Of a stretch of DNA of 64,000 bases, positions 22,301 through 30,990 are shown piece by piece. Under the pieces are notes generated by a model, which did not search any database, was not told where the DNA came from, and was given only the letters and a program-made list of their open reading frames with translations. The first letter of the stretch is position 1; every line of letters begins with the position of its first letter. This DNA is from Bimastos eiseni (Eukaryota; Annelida; Clitellata; Crassiclitellata; Lumbricidae), in contig OY365810.1 in the NCBI GenBank assembly GCA_959347315.1, positions 18,302,358 to 18,366,357 on the forward strand, given 5' to 3'. A program made the position numbers and the translations under genes.

Positions 22301-23487
22301 ATTTTGTACCTTCGCCCCAGGCGGTGCTTTGCCTCGCCACGCCACTGGCATCTCGTGTTAGCAAGCGAGCAACAGCGCGTAGCTGACACAACTGGTAGTA
22401 TGAGTCACAGCAGAAACAGGGAATATGAGAAGCAAGGGTAAGCTCTTGGTGCAACGTGACTTCAAGGTCCTGGACAACAAAGGTTAATATAAAGAAGGGG
22501 AGTCTGCAGTAATGGCAGCTAAGTCAAGCTTCATAAGCTGGTGAGTGCCCAGTCAGATAAATTAACTGTCCAGACTAGGGTTGTCAACTCTGAACAACTT
22601 CATTCTGGGACACTTCGTAGTTCCCACTATGACGAATGACTAACCGAAAAAAAGCCAAACCCACAAAGTTTTTCGCATTCCTATAGGGTTATGAGGTTTC
22701 GAATTTCGAATGATGTTCAAGACTTTTTAGTCTTTAGTGGCCTACCCAAAAGTCGCTATTAGTTGAAGCCCTTATAATTACGATTAGGCCTATGAACATT
22801 GAGAATTAAGATGTTGTATTACAGTATTGCTCAAACCATGTTCCTTCGATTTGGACAATGTCATTGAATTGCATAACCTGCTGCAATTACTTGGGCCTAC
22901 CTTTTCCTGGATTCCGGGACAAATTGGGCATTACCCCGGACGGCTTGGGTCCATTCCAGGACTGTCCCGGCCATTCCGGGACGGTTGGCAACCTTAGTCC
23001 AGACAAGATCTGTTCCCGGTTCTCCCATTTCTGTTATTAGCTCTAGACTCTGAAAATCTAACCCGCAACTGTCCTGGAAGTCACATCTAAACCACAAGCT
23101 GGTCTTTTTCTGAAGTTTTAATTCTTGCTCTTTCTTGGTTGGCGATTTCGCGACTTCTGTAACTGCTTTATGTTTCTGTCGACAGGTGTTCACCCTGGCA
23201 TAACGATTTTCATTAATAGCAACAAGTAACTGATCCCTCCTTTAGCATTAATTGTGCTAAATAAGTTAATAGATTACCTTGGTTCTATCGAGTCTTTCGT
23301 GCCACGGTTTGAATATCTTCTGACACGATCCATCAATGGTTTCGTTTAAGCAATGCACCTTATCTATGTCGATTTTTTGATAAAGGCTGTACAAATTCCC
23401 TCGTTCTGATTCAGAAGAGTTGTGGTCGTGTTGGTGTTCGCTCGAACAGCATCCATGCCTATGATCGTGTCCACCGTTACCCGCCAT
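10214..23487 (-). CDS. PITHD1: PITH domain-containing protein 1, six coding exons, 215 aa
   Basis: The coding exons are 23487-23278, 20824-20781, 19047-18970, 17751-17647, 11960-11852 and 10315-10214. They sum to 648 nt in one uninterrupted frame with GT/AG boundaries. The protein is 215 residues; human PITHD1 is 211. The first ~25 residues are His/Cys/Gly-rich (GHDHRHGCCSSEHQHDH), as in the vertebrate protein. The PITH (DUF1000) domain follows, with recognisable blocks: LYQKIDIDKVHCLNE, FKPWHER, SDVDEELLLNIPF, SVKLKGVIIIGGEDD, YKNRPTMTFDD, LSIHFPKNFGAETT and RRHEVTVTTYEARANPADH. PITH domains are also found in TXNL1, where they bind the proteasome; human PITHD1 has been linked to RUNX1 up-regulation. 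Cytosolic or nuclear location is expected, as no signal peptide or membrane segment is seen. Introns carry an RTE LINE, hAT elements and a SINE. Confidence 0.93.
10457..10634. mobile_element. PIF/Harbinger-like MITE, left fragment
   Basis: The start GGGGCCATCCACATAATTA and the inner part, including TATGCAAATATAACTGTTTAA, match the element at 4496-4966. The copy stops where a LINE tail begins. Confidence 0.45.
10635..10765 (+). mobile_element. CR1/L2-type LINE 3' tail
   Basis: A short remnant of the LINE C-terminus is followed by GCCTCTGAGTAGTCACCTTGAAGAG and ATGAATGAATGAATG, the tail type seen at the other CR1/L2 fragments in this window. Confidence 0.45.
10780..11800 (+). mobile_element. 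Degenerate CR1/L2-type LINE reverse-transcriptase C-terminus
   Basis: Broken frames carry blocks such as LKLNAPTTELIRF and LVISRIDHRNSVH, typical of the thumb and C-terminal region of CR1/L2 reverse transcriptases. Many stops and frameshifts mean it is inactive. It lies at the 3' end of PITHD1 intron 5. Confidence 0.55.
11852..11960 (-). CDS. PITHD1: PITHD1 coding exon 5
   Basis: Encodes VTRFNSVTYLSIHFPKNFGA through LKGDFSE, the most conserved part of the PITH fold. Acceptor TTTTTACAG, donor GTAAGT. Confidence 0.9.
12040..12931. mobile_element. hAT-like non-autonomous element, 892 bp
   Basis: It starts CAGGGTTTTTAGTACC and ends TTAATAGCCCTG. The flanks ATTTACAG (12032-12039) and ATTCACAG (12932-12939) match at 7 of 8. 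The interior is made of AGTATTG/CAATACT repeats. It is the same family as 38338-39994. Confidence 0.65.
13400..17310 (-). mobile_element. RTE-clade LINE, endonuclease plus reverse transcriptase, decayed
   Basis: On the minus strand the element begins with an APE-type endonuclease (KIDTWNVRSMESRKL near 17180, GDFNAKVGK near 16800, then a GADCR-TDHELL join). The linker follows, then the reverse transcriptase at 15122-14004 with SKAFDCINH, KKGVRQRCILSPFLFN and the catalytic RYADDTALLA. The C-terminus (FFGHVMRADG) is at 13697-13400. Several frameshifts and stops break it. A 991-bp insertion splits the endonuclease-RT junction at 15532-16522. It sits antisense to nothing: PITHD1 is on the same strand and the LINE lies in its intron 4. 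RTE assignment rests on the endonuclease start and RT wording. Confidence 0.8.
15532..16522 (-). mobile_element. Insertion inside the RTE, probable solo LTR, 991 bp
   Basis: The host LINE sequence reads straight through if this block and one AGTTCT copy are removed. AGTTCT is present on both sides (15526-15531 and 16523-16528). On the minus strand the block contains GGTATAAAATAG (near 16158) followed downstream by AATAAA (near 15755), as in an LTR with TATA box and poly(A) signal. The ends are ATCA...TGAT rather than TG...CA, so the class is uncertain. Confidence 0.5.
17220..17320 (-). mobile_element. RTE 3' terminus abutting RTE 5' end
   Basis: About 95 bp encode a broken KWIDEIHE, NLEELRDATS block. 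The same block closes the element near 13420-13510. Here it lies directly before the endonuclease start, as in a head-to-tail junction of two copies. Confidence 0.5.
17647..17751 (-). CDS. PITHD1: PITHD1 coding exon 4
   Basis: Encodes YKNRPTMTFDDAGSEADQEF to the EYVTK block. Acceptor ACATTTCTAG, donor GTGAGT, and the codon for the final Lys is split. Confidence 0.9.
18970..19047 (-). CDS. PITHD1: PITHD1 coding exon 3
   Basis: Encodes FLGSVKLKGVIIIGGEDD and the residues up to Met-Lys-Leu. The acceptor is TTGAAAAG; the nearer TTTTTAG would create a stop. Donor GTGAGT. The exon is bracketed by a 72-bp inverted repeat. Confidence 0.88.
19139..19868. mobile_element. PIF/Harbinger-like MITE, 730 bp
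   Basis: The termini GGGGCCATCCATAAATGAC and, reversed, GGAGCAGTCCAAAAATGAC are flanked by TAA at 19136-19138 and 19869-19871. The ends carry TGACATCATG and CGTGACGTCA. Related copies lie at 24724-25237, 24010-24100 and 39590-39710. Confidence 0.6.
20781..20824 (-). CDS. PITHD1: PITHD1 coding exon 2 (44 nt)
   Basis: Encodes YVQSDVDEELLLNIP, matching the human ESDADEELLFNIP block. Acceptor GGTTTCCAG, donor GTAAGT. It is too short to stand out as an open frame and was found by homology and phase. Confidence 0.88.
20985..21225 (-). mobile_element. tRNA-derived SINE, older copy
   Basis: On the minus strand it reads GGGTTCGACCCTCG (B-box-like), then GTCACTGTGTAGGGACCCTG, then AGCAAGTCCTTC, and ends at an AT-rich tail. 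It aligns over about 200 bp with the copy at 45768-45977. The A-box region is damaged. Confidence 0.55.
21690..22105 (-). mobile_element. CR1/L2-type LINE 3' fragment
   Basis: The minus strand ends with GTGAAGAGGTGCTATATGATT and then ATGAATGAATGAA, the 3' tail of the window's CR1/L2 family. Upstream frames are heavily broken. Confidence 0.45.
22108..22142. repeat. 13-bp hairpin
   Basis: Arms GCAAATGCCATCC (22108-22120) and GGATGGCATTTGC (22130-22142) are perfect complements around a 9-nt loop. It lies just past the LINE fragment; its origin is unknown. Confidence 0.6.
22576..22996. mobile_element. hAT-like MITE, 421 bp, perfect 8-bp duplication
   Basis: It begins TAGGGTTGTCAACTCTG and ends, reversed, TAAGGTTGCCAACCGTCCC. 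The flanks are identical: GTCCAGAC at 22568-22575 and 22997-23004. It lies in PITHD1 intron 1. Confidence 0.75.
23278..23487 (-). CDS. PITHD1: PITHD1 coding exon 1
   Basis: Encodes Met1 to Lys70 with the His/Cys-rich start and the first PITH strand. The ATG at 23487 was chosen because the His-rich N-terminus matches vertebrate PITHD1. Donor GTAATC, phase 0. Confidence 0.9.
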
Positions 23488-24522
23488 TTTAAAAGCCAAA
23501 AAACTAATAATTATAACGTTATAATATAAGAGGTCGTTGCTAATATCTACATCTATTCTTATAAAACTATCTTTAAATATAGCCACAGTTTCTGTCCAAT
23601 AAACTGTTTAAACAAAAGAAATCGCATCAGGTTGAGACTGATTTTGAATTTTTGATTGACGTTCAACTACATTAACTCTCATCCGTGCTTTCATATCGTC
23701 CTATTCTTAGATTCTGGTCGGCCGGTCTTGAAGAGTATAGATTGCGGCGCCTACACCCGTGCTCGTGTTTACAAAACTCTTACGCAATGTTGTCCAATTT
23801 AGTTTTATCTAAATAATTTGATCACTTACTTTAGTGTTAATCACTCAGTTCTCTGTTTTTTTGCTTTCTTTTGCTACGTTTTGATAAATTAAATTATTTC
23901 ACTTGTAAAAACTAAAAATATTATCGCCCATGCCGCATTACCTCGGTGGACAATGCAATCAACACGAAACAACACTACTTTATACTATTAAATGAAAAAT
24001 ACATAACTTTTTAGACCCCTCACATTCATCACAAATCGTCACATATGTGTGACCCGTTTTCACTAGGTGTGTGACGTCATTTATGACGGCCTTCAAAATA
24101 AGGCTCCAATGATGAATGGTGGGAGTAGTCCAGCTCACGAGTTGAAGCGTAAGCACTTAATCAGAAGTTCTAACTTCCTATTTCGTAATTTTTCCGTACT
24201 TTTTGCCATCCTATTCTAAAACTTGCTCATGGGACAGGATAACTGTTTTCATGGGCCCACCATGATCTTAGGTCATAAGTTGAATTGATTATAATAGGAA
24301 CTTCTGCAACAAAATGGCCATGGACATAGATCAAAAAATAAATTACCATTGGCATTTTGACACAACAGCACCATAAGGCAGTTCCAAAACATACCGTTTC
24401 CATCATCTATACCTATATATAAAGAAGTAAAGTATGTAACTTACTATATCATATTATGTATCTTCCACAAAAACTTTATCGGCTAAACCGAATTACGCCT
24501 TTTTGCTAAACGCATTCATTCT
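23488..24522. other. PITHD1 upstream region
   Basis: Presumed promoter side of PITHD1. No clear core element is visible beyond a GC patch near 23720-23765 (GGTCGGCCGG, GCGGCGCC). A PIF-like remnant with TCACATATGTGTGACC and GTGTGTGACGTCATTTATGAC lies at 24010-24100. Confidence 0.4.
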
Positions 24523-24530
24523 AACTATAG

Positions 24531-26122
24531 CAGTGGTTCCCAACCTTTTTCGACTTAGGGCCACTTTTACTTAGTTGGAGGATGTGATGGGTCACAAGGT
24601 TAAACATAAATATTTTAAATTTTAAAAGATTTTTATTTTAAAAAAGAATCAAATTACAAATGATTAAATACATCTGACGTTCGGCAGTGCTTAAAGTGTA
24701 AAAAAGAAGTGCCTGGACGCTAGGGGAGCCTTCCATAAATGAGGTCACGCAGTTTTGGACGATTTTTGACCCCTCCCCCTTCGTCACACGTCGTCACAAA
24801 TGCCATGACCCTCTCAAATATGACGCCACGTCACAAGGCCCTGACCTCCCCCCAAAATCAAACCAGATGTCCAGAATGTTATGCAAATTTTCTTATAATT
24901 ATCAAAAAATTTAAATATAACTATAAAATATTTCAAATTATAGTAGCATAACGAAGAAAAAGGGAGAAATTAAGTAGCCTATAACGATTAAAATCATATG
25001 CATTCCTCAGGATGAAAGACTATCATGATCATAATTAGTGTTGTTTAATTGTGGTAATAACTGCTGCTAATTAAGTGGAACTTGTTTAAATGAGTGTAAG
25101 TTTTTAATTAAATTGCATATTTTGACGTGATGATGTGACGTCACATTTCGTAGACCCCTCTCCTCTTAATTGTCACACATCGTCACAAATTTGTGACCCC
25201 TCCCCGAAGACGCGTGGCGTAATTTATCGACGTCCCCTAGTGTCAAAAAGTTAAGAACTAAAGATTGCAAAGGCAGAGCACCAACATAATTAAGTTGAGG
25301 ACAAATGGTTCGTGCAGTGTGGTCCACTGTGCTCGTTACAATCGAAGTTGGATTGGTGATATTAATGATGCTGGAATAGAAGTTGGACGTGTGTACGAAA
25401 TTCTGCAAAAACAGATGCTATGTAGATGAACATAATGCCTACTGAAATAAAAGTTGGATCATTGAAAAGAATATTTGCCTAAATAGAAGTTGAATTAAAA
25501 AAATGGTTCTTGCTGAACCAGAAGCTGTATTGCAGACATTATTATTATTATCAATCCAACTTCGATTTAGCCAAATACAATGGGTGAAAAATAGATATTT
25601 TTATCATTCGTTAGGCTTTTTGTCCATCAGTCATTATTTAGTCGTCAATTATTTGTTGGCGAAATATTTGTTGTAATTTAAAGCGTAGGCCTACGAAGAA
25701 TTGCTTTCCTTTGTGAAATTGTCGACATGAGGCCAGTGGCGCCGGCATCATTTTGAAAGTTGTAAAAATAAAGTTTTAAAACGCGCGAAGTGCAAAAATT
25801 TTTCCTCTTTTTCCTGTTGATAATAACGAACGCATATAGAGGAATTGCACTGTTGCATGGACAGCGTCCAGGCTCTGCTGGCCAAATAAGTGGCAGGACG
25901 GCGTCCAGCCTCGAAAATAAGTGCCTGGACGCCGTCCATGACCGCCCAGGCACACCTTAAGCCCTGATGTTCGGCCTACTTATAAACATCAAAGAAATAT
26001 AATAATTTATAATAGAAAATGATTATTTTCTCAATGAATTTTTTTGTACTTATATATATTTTTATGTCTTTGATAGGTTGAGGGCCACTTTTGGCCCGCG
26101 GGCAACAGGTTGGGAATCGCTG
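24531..26122. mobile_element. hAT (Charlie-type ends) element, 1592 bp, perfect duplication
   Basis: Termini CAGTGGTTCCCAACC and, reversed, CAGCGATTCCCAACC. The 8-bp flanks AACTATAG (24523-24530 and 26123-26130) are identical. The interior has GGGCCACTTTT near both ends, a nested PIF-like MITE at 24724-25237, and scattered GAAGTTGGATT repeats in both orientations. No transposase frame survives. Confidence 0.85.
24724..25237. mobile_element. PIF/Harbinger-like MITE nested in hAT element
   Basis: It starts GGGAGCCTTCCATAAATGAG and ends TTTATCGACGTCCCC. TAG flanks both sides (24721-24723, 25238-25240). The inner TTGACCCCTCC and TCACACGTCGTCACAAATG motifs match the copy at 19139. Confidence 0.55.
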
Positions 26123-26399
26123 AACTATAGCAATGCCGACCTAGCCAATGGTGTAGATATAAAATTGGTGTCTATTCAAACTCAGCCAATAGCCTGGCTT
26201 AAATGCAGGTACCACGCACGAATAAAACTAAACCAGGTCATCATCTTGACTTGACTTAAGTCCTTCCTCATTACTGTGGATCGGAGACCAGAGCCAAAGA
26301 TGTCATTTTCCTCAATCTCACTCTGTTGCACGCACTCCTGATGCAATCCGCTTTCGACAGTCTCATCCACTACTCGATGTCATACATCCACCGTCTTCT

Positions 26400-28500
26400 A
26401 TGGGTCTACTCTATGCTGTTTTACCATCCACGTGGCCCTGTAGTATGAAGGCCGGCAAACCGTCCGCTCTGGCAATGTGTCCGAAAAAGATCAACTTCCT
26501 TCCCTTCACCACCTCCAATAATCTATGGTCTGGTTGTATTTCCTGCAGTATGGACTCATTTGTTCTGTGCTCTCTCCAGTTGACTTTCAGCATCCTTCTG
26601 CATGTCATCATTTCGAAAGCTGATATTCTTCTTTTGTCCTGTGCTTTCAGTGTCCAAGTCTCGCACCCATACATCGCCACCGACCACATCATCGTCCTCA
26701 TAACTCTTGCCTTCAACCAAGTACCAATTGATCTATCCCTCCATACAACAGCAAGCGATCCCACAGCCGCACTCGCCATTCCTAGTCTGGCTCTTATCTC
26801 TCCACTTCCATCCCCTGTTTCCTCAAGCAAGGCTCCCAAGTACCGGAAAGATTCCACCTGCTCCAAGAGTTTGCCGTTACATGTGATCTCCCTATTCTCA
26901 TGAGCTCTACTCGCTCTCATTACCTTCGTTTTTTAGGTGTTTATTTCCAGTCCGTATGACTTGGATTTCTCGTTTATCCTGTCCAGCAGCTGCTGGAGCG
27001 CCTCCGCCAATGTGGCGACGAGTACGATATCATCTGCGTATCAGGTGCGGATCCAGACCATCTAGTAAGGGAGGGGGGGGCGATTTTTAGGTTTTAGTGG
27101 CAACCGCAGGCAAGCCCACAAATCGTAAAACTTGTTTACTTTTTTTTCTTTGAGTATCATTCTTCTACTGTCTTAATCTATGTAATGTAACTATGAAATG
27201 ACGTTATATATTGGTATCCCAATAGTCCGATTTAAAATACGCACCGCACAACTTTATTAAAATTCATATTACTTTTAAACAGTCTGCTCAATAGACCTAA
27301 TTTACTTCCGTTTTCAAACACCATGCTGTGTTAGTTAAAAATATAATAAATAGTAATAATTTACAACAGTGTATATCTACATTAAAATTTGAACATTTTT
27401 GTTGACATTGCATACTTTCTTTATAAAGGGCTGCAAAAGCCAAGTAAAAATCGCTAAAGAAATTTCTTTCCAAATAATATAAGGGGGGGCGATCGCCCCC
27501 ATCGCCCCCCCCCCATGGATCCGCCACTGCTGCGTAGGTTGTTTATCACTCGTCCGCTTATTGATATGCCGATCCATTTGTGTTCATCTGCAGATTCCCT
27601 CATCACCTCCTCTGAGTAGCAGTCGAACGACAGTGGTGACACCAAGCATCCCTGTCTTACCCCTTCCCTATCCTGAACCATTCTGTTGTTTCTTTTTCTA
27701 TTTGAACTGCAGCCTGCTGTTTCTTGTACAGGCTCTTGAGTACTTTCACTGCCTGTTTGTCCATCCCCATTTCTTCCATCACTCTCCAGAGCTTCCCATG
27801 TTTGACTGAGTCAAAAGCCTTTTTATAGTCTATGAAAGCTACGTATAGGGGTACTTGGAATTCTGATGCCTTCTCAATGATTATACATAGATTGAATATC
27901 TGATCTCTTGTCCCCACTCCTCTTCTGAAACTCATTTGTACATCTGCCAGCTCCTCTTCTGCATCCTGCCAAGTAATATCCTCAACAATATCTTACTTGC
28001 ATGCCTGATCAATGCAATGGTTCTATGTTCTTCACACTTTTTCGTGCCTTTGACTTTTGGTAGCACGACAAAAATCGATCTTGTCCAATCTTTTGGCCAC
28101 TCTTTCGTTTCCAATATCTTATTGCATAGCATACAAAAGACTGCTGCAATTGCCTCGCTATCCAATTTCCATATCTCCGCTGGTAGTTAATCATTTCCCG
28201 TGGCTTTACCTTTTGGAAGTCTTTTGATTGCATCTCTAACCTCATCTAAAAGTATTGGTGTTGGTATTTTCATCCCTCCTCTGCCTTCATCTTCACTGTT
28301 ATCTCTGCCATCCTCTACATCACCCTCTACATTCCCCTCTCCATCTGCGTCCTCATCTCTGTACAGCTCTTCTGTATACCGTTTCCATCTCGCCTTTATG
28401 CTTTCCATGTCCGACAATGGCCTTCCTTCTTCATCCTCTATATTCCTCTGTTTAGGTATCGTATTTTGCCGAAATTTCTTTATCACATCATCACGCGTGA
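26400..28500 (-). mobile_element. RTE-like LINE, 5'-truncated (reverse transcriptase part)
   Basis: Minus-strand frames give RWKRYTEELYRDED, IKRLPKGKATGND, then RT blocks FIDYKKAFDSVKHGKLW and GVRQGCLVSPLSF. The ADDIVLVATLAEAL block lies on the far side of a 488-bp insertion, and the C-terminus has VESFRYLGALL, MYGCETWTLK and IFFGHIARADG. The endonuclease is missing. Stops and frameshifts make it inactive. It fills much of the gap between PITHD1 and HCP. Confidence 0.75.
27042..27529. mobile_element. hAT-like MITE inside the RTE, 488 bp
   Basis: Ends CAGGTGCGGATCC and, reversed, CAGTGGCGGATCC. Flanks CTGCGTAT (27034-27041) and CTGCGTAG (27530-27537) match at 7 of 8. It interrupts the RT just before its catalytic ADD block. 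The ends carry runs of G/C with GGGGGGGCGAT. Confidence 0.75.
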
Positions 28501-28753
28501 CATTGGGGAACTATCAAATTAGTTGGCAATTTAGGTTGAGATCAACGCGCATCAATGTTGCGTTAAACTCGCTTGCGCAGCGACCTTATTAATTTCGTCT
28601 AGCCCCGTTGTTTAGATGTTGTCAACAAGAAACACCATTCTGGTTGTTGCTTAAAATAAATAATTATTTTCAATCAACAATTAGATTATGGCTGACTATA
28701 TCGCAAAGCTTCTGAATTAGAGGAAGTCAGATACGGAAAAGTTAAACGCAGTC

Positions 28754-29541
28754 CAGGGCAGTGTTGGGCACGAGACCAAAACCTCGAGACCAAGAGGTCC
28801 AAGACCAACACCATGTGGTCAGAGACCAAGACTGAGACTGGGTGGTCTGAGACCAAGACCAAGGGTCCGAGACCAAGATCAAGACCGATACTCTTTTTAT
28901 AAACAATCCAATTATTAAGATGCTAAAACGGAATAACGCACTTAAAACATTAATTTTATTGCTGAAGAATACTAATCATAATAATGGTCCAGAAAACAAC
29001 AGTTTTATTGGCCAGTCTGAAATTTTTCAGTTTCAGCCCTTGGTTTCGGCCTGAGAACATTACACTATAAATTACTTAAAGTATACGATAGGTAAATATT
29101 TCAAAACAAATAAGACATCTGAACAAGTAGATTAACGTTCCATTTGAACGGTGTAGACCTACTTGTACTCGGAATTGTAGGTTAACAGTGACTATACGTG
29201 GCCGACCACATAATTATTAGATTGTTCCAAAACCTTGAAATTTGTGAAAACAAATTTTGAAATGGCTGGTTTCGTTGCAAATGCATTTTTTGCCCATAGT
29301 AACATGTATATATAGATGATCAACACGTCATAAATCGATAACAATTGCGTAGGGCACAAACATCCAGTGCTTTTAATAATCGAAAATAACCGACAAATAT
29401 CAAAGAAATTGCTCTGATACTGCAAATGACCAATCACAAGACCGTTTCTTTAGGACCAAGACCAAGACCAATGGTCCAAGACCAAGACCGATGCATTCAA
29501 GACCACGACCGGAGTTTTCCGGTCTCAAGACCACATCCCTG
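28754..29541. mobile_element. hAT-like element (GAGACCAAG type) inserted in Helitron copy A
   Basis: It starts CAGGGCAGTGTTGGGCACG and ends CACATCCCTG. Both ends are packed with AAGACCAAGACC/GAGACC repeats. Copy B of the host Helitron runs GTTAAACGCAGTTGTTCAAG without it, which proves insertion. The target duplication is eroded. Confidence 0.65.
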
Positions 29542-29584
29542 GCATCGCAGTTCTTCAAGATTATCTACGGGCAATCGATAACTA

Positions 29585-30057
29585 CCGTATATAACTCGAC
29601 TATAAGTCTAGAAATTTAAGACTATTTCAGGACAGCAAAACAGGTCTTCGACTTATAATCGAGAGACAAAATAATTGGAGATTTTCAGACCAAATATAGA
29701 AAATTGTGAAACATTGTTTGATTTCACGTGGCATGACTCTTCTAACTGGCACTAAATTTCTCGGAGAAATCCGCCAAATTTCTCCGCCGAAAGACAGCAT
29801 ATATCAGGCAAAACTGATTTATGATGGCCGCATGCAATAATATTGATCTGCTCATGTAGAATATATATTTCGCAGAGAAATCCGCCGAACTTCTCCGCCG
29901 AAAGACAGCAGATATCAAGATATACCTATCGATTTATTGCTCGTTTTTAATTTTACGGGTTCAACTTATATTTGAGCCGTCAATTTTGGACGTTATTTTT
30001 GTAAAAAAATTGCACTACGACTTATACTTGAATCGACTTATAGATGAGTATATACGG
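29585..30057. mobile_element. Tc1/mariner-like MITE, 473 bp, TA target
   Basis: The termini CCGTATATAACTCGACTATA and, reversed, CCGTATATACTCATCTATA are inverted repeats of about 25 bp. TA flanks both sides (29583-29584 and 30058-30059), and Helitron copy B shows a single TA at the empty site. Inside, an AGAAATCCGCC...TTCTCCGCCGAAAGACAGCA unit occurs twice. Confidence 0.7.
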
Positions 30058-30486
30058 TATATGGAAAATGCCATAATTGTAGTGGGTCAACTCTGGACAC
30101 ATTTTTTCTTGAATAAATAGTTTCCGCAGTGCATAGAGTTTTTTTATCCATAACTTCGATCAGAACTAAGATACAATGATAATTTAATTGTACGGTAAGG
30201 ACTACCCGGCAAAGCCTGGTAATTCTTCTAGTACAAGTATAATTTTAGGACAACAAGATCCACTGAGCGTTGAAATCTTGCAGTTAGTAGATTGAGAAGC
30301 TACAGACAATCAAAAATGATTCAACACCAATTTCTACAGCTACTACTAACACAGTTATCAACACAGAGTTCACTACCAGATGTTTAAATGTTCCCAGCAT
30401 ATACAATAGATGTTTTTGGGCATATTCCATCATACTAAGTTTGAACATGGTGGGTTTGATGTAATGCTCCAGAAGCCACCTCAACT

Positions 30487-30990
30487 CTATCCCATCATTG
30501 ACTTAAGGTCATCAATCGGATGGCGCACATCAGTTGACATGAGGTTGTACTTCTGCACGAGAATGTCCAAGACGTTAGGCGTGATGAATGCCGGCAGCAC
30601 TGGTCCCAGGCGGATGTTCTTTATACCAAGGTGAAGCATTGTCAGCAACACGGCCACTGCCTTCTGCTCAAACCAGGATATAGCATACGAAATTGGCAGA
30701 GAGTTGACGTCCGTCTTCAGTGCATCTGCCAGGGCCATGGCAATAACAACTGCACCATACGAATCGTTACACTGACCAACGTCCAGAAGGCGAGGAATTC
30801 CGGTTGAGCCAAGCATACCAAAATCATGACGATTGAAGCGGTACTTAGCACATCCCATGGTTAAGATGAGTGTCTCAGGTGGTAATGCATCTGCTAGATT
30901 GGTAAAGTAACTTCGCTTGTTCTCTGATCCATCACATCCACCAATGACAAAGACACGCTTCAACTCACCCGATGACATTGCCTCCAGCAT
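30487..30990 (-). CDS. HCP: HCP coding exon 8: C-terminal ligand domain and stop
   Basis: 167 codons with [34 protein letters not shown] and [11 protein letters not shown], giving the last three cysteines and the final Glu ligand, then [10 protein letters not shown]. It ends in TAG at 30489-30487. Spacing between these ligands is close to that of Desulfovibrio Hcp. An 11.4 kb intron precedes it. Confidence 0.95.
   Translation of the reverse strand: MLEAMSSGELKRVFVIGGCDGSENKRSYFTNLADALPPETLILTMGCAKYRFNRHDFGMLGSTGIPRLLDVGQCNDSYGAVVIAMALADALKTDVNSLPISYAISWFEQKAVAVLLTMLHLGIKNIRLGPVLPAFITPNVLDILVQKYNLMSTDVRHPIDDLKSMMG

Larger units (their letters stand above)
28681..30234 (+). mobile_element. Helitron-like element, copy A, with two nested insertions
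   Basis: The 3' end has ACCCGGCAAAGCCTGGTAAT, a short hairpin, followed by TCTTCTAGT. Helitrons typically end in a hairpin a few bases before CTAG. Positions from AATTAGATTATGGCTGAC onward align with a second copy ending at 55834. Relative to that copy, A carries insertions at 28754-29541 and 29585-30057. The true 5' end is not resolved. Confidence 0.6.

Noticed and set aside
23266..23586. Start of PITHD1 at the upstream ATG of the 106-codon frame
   Set aside because: The upstream residues are hydrophobic and unlike the family; the MAGNGGHDHRHG start at 23487 matches the His-rich PITHD1 N-terminus.
30487..30990. HCP as bacterial contamination
   Set aside because: The gene is split into eight exons over 32 kb with GT/AG borders in repeats typical of the host.
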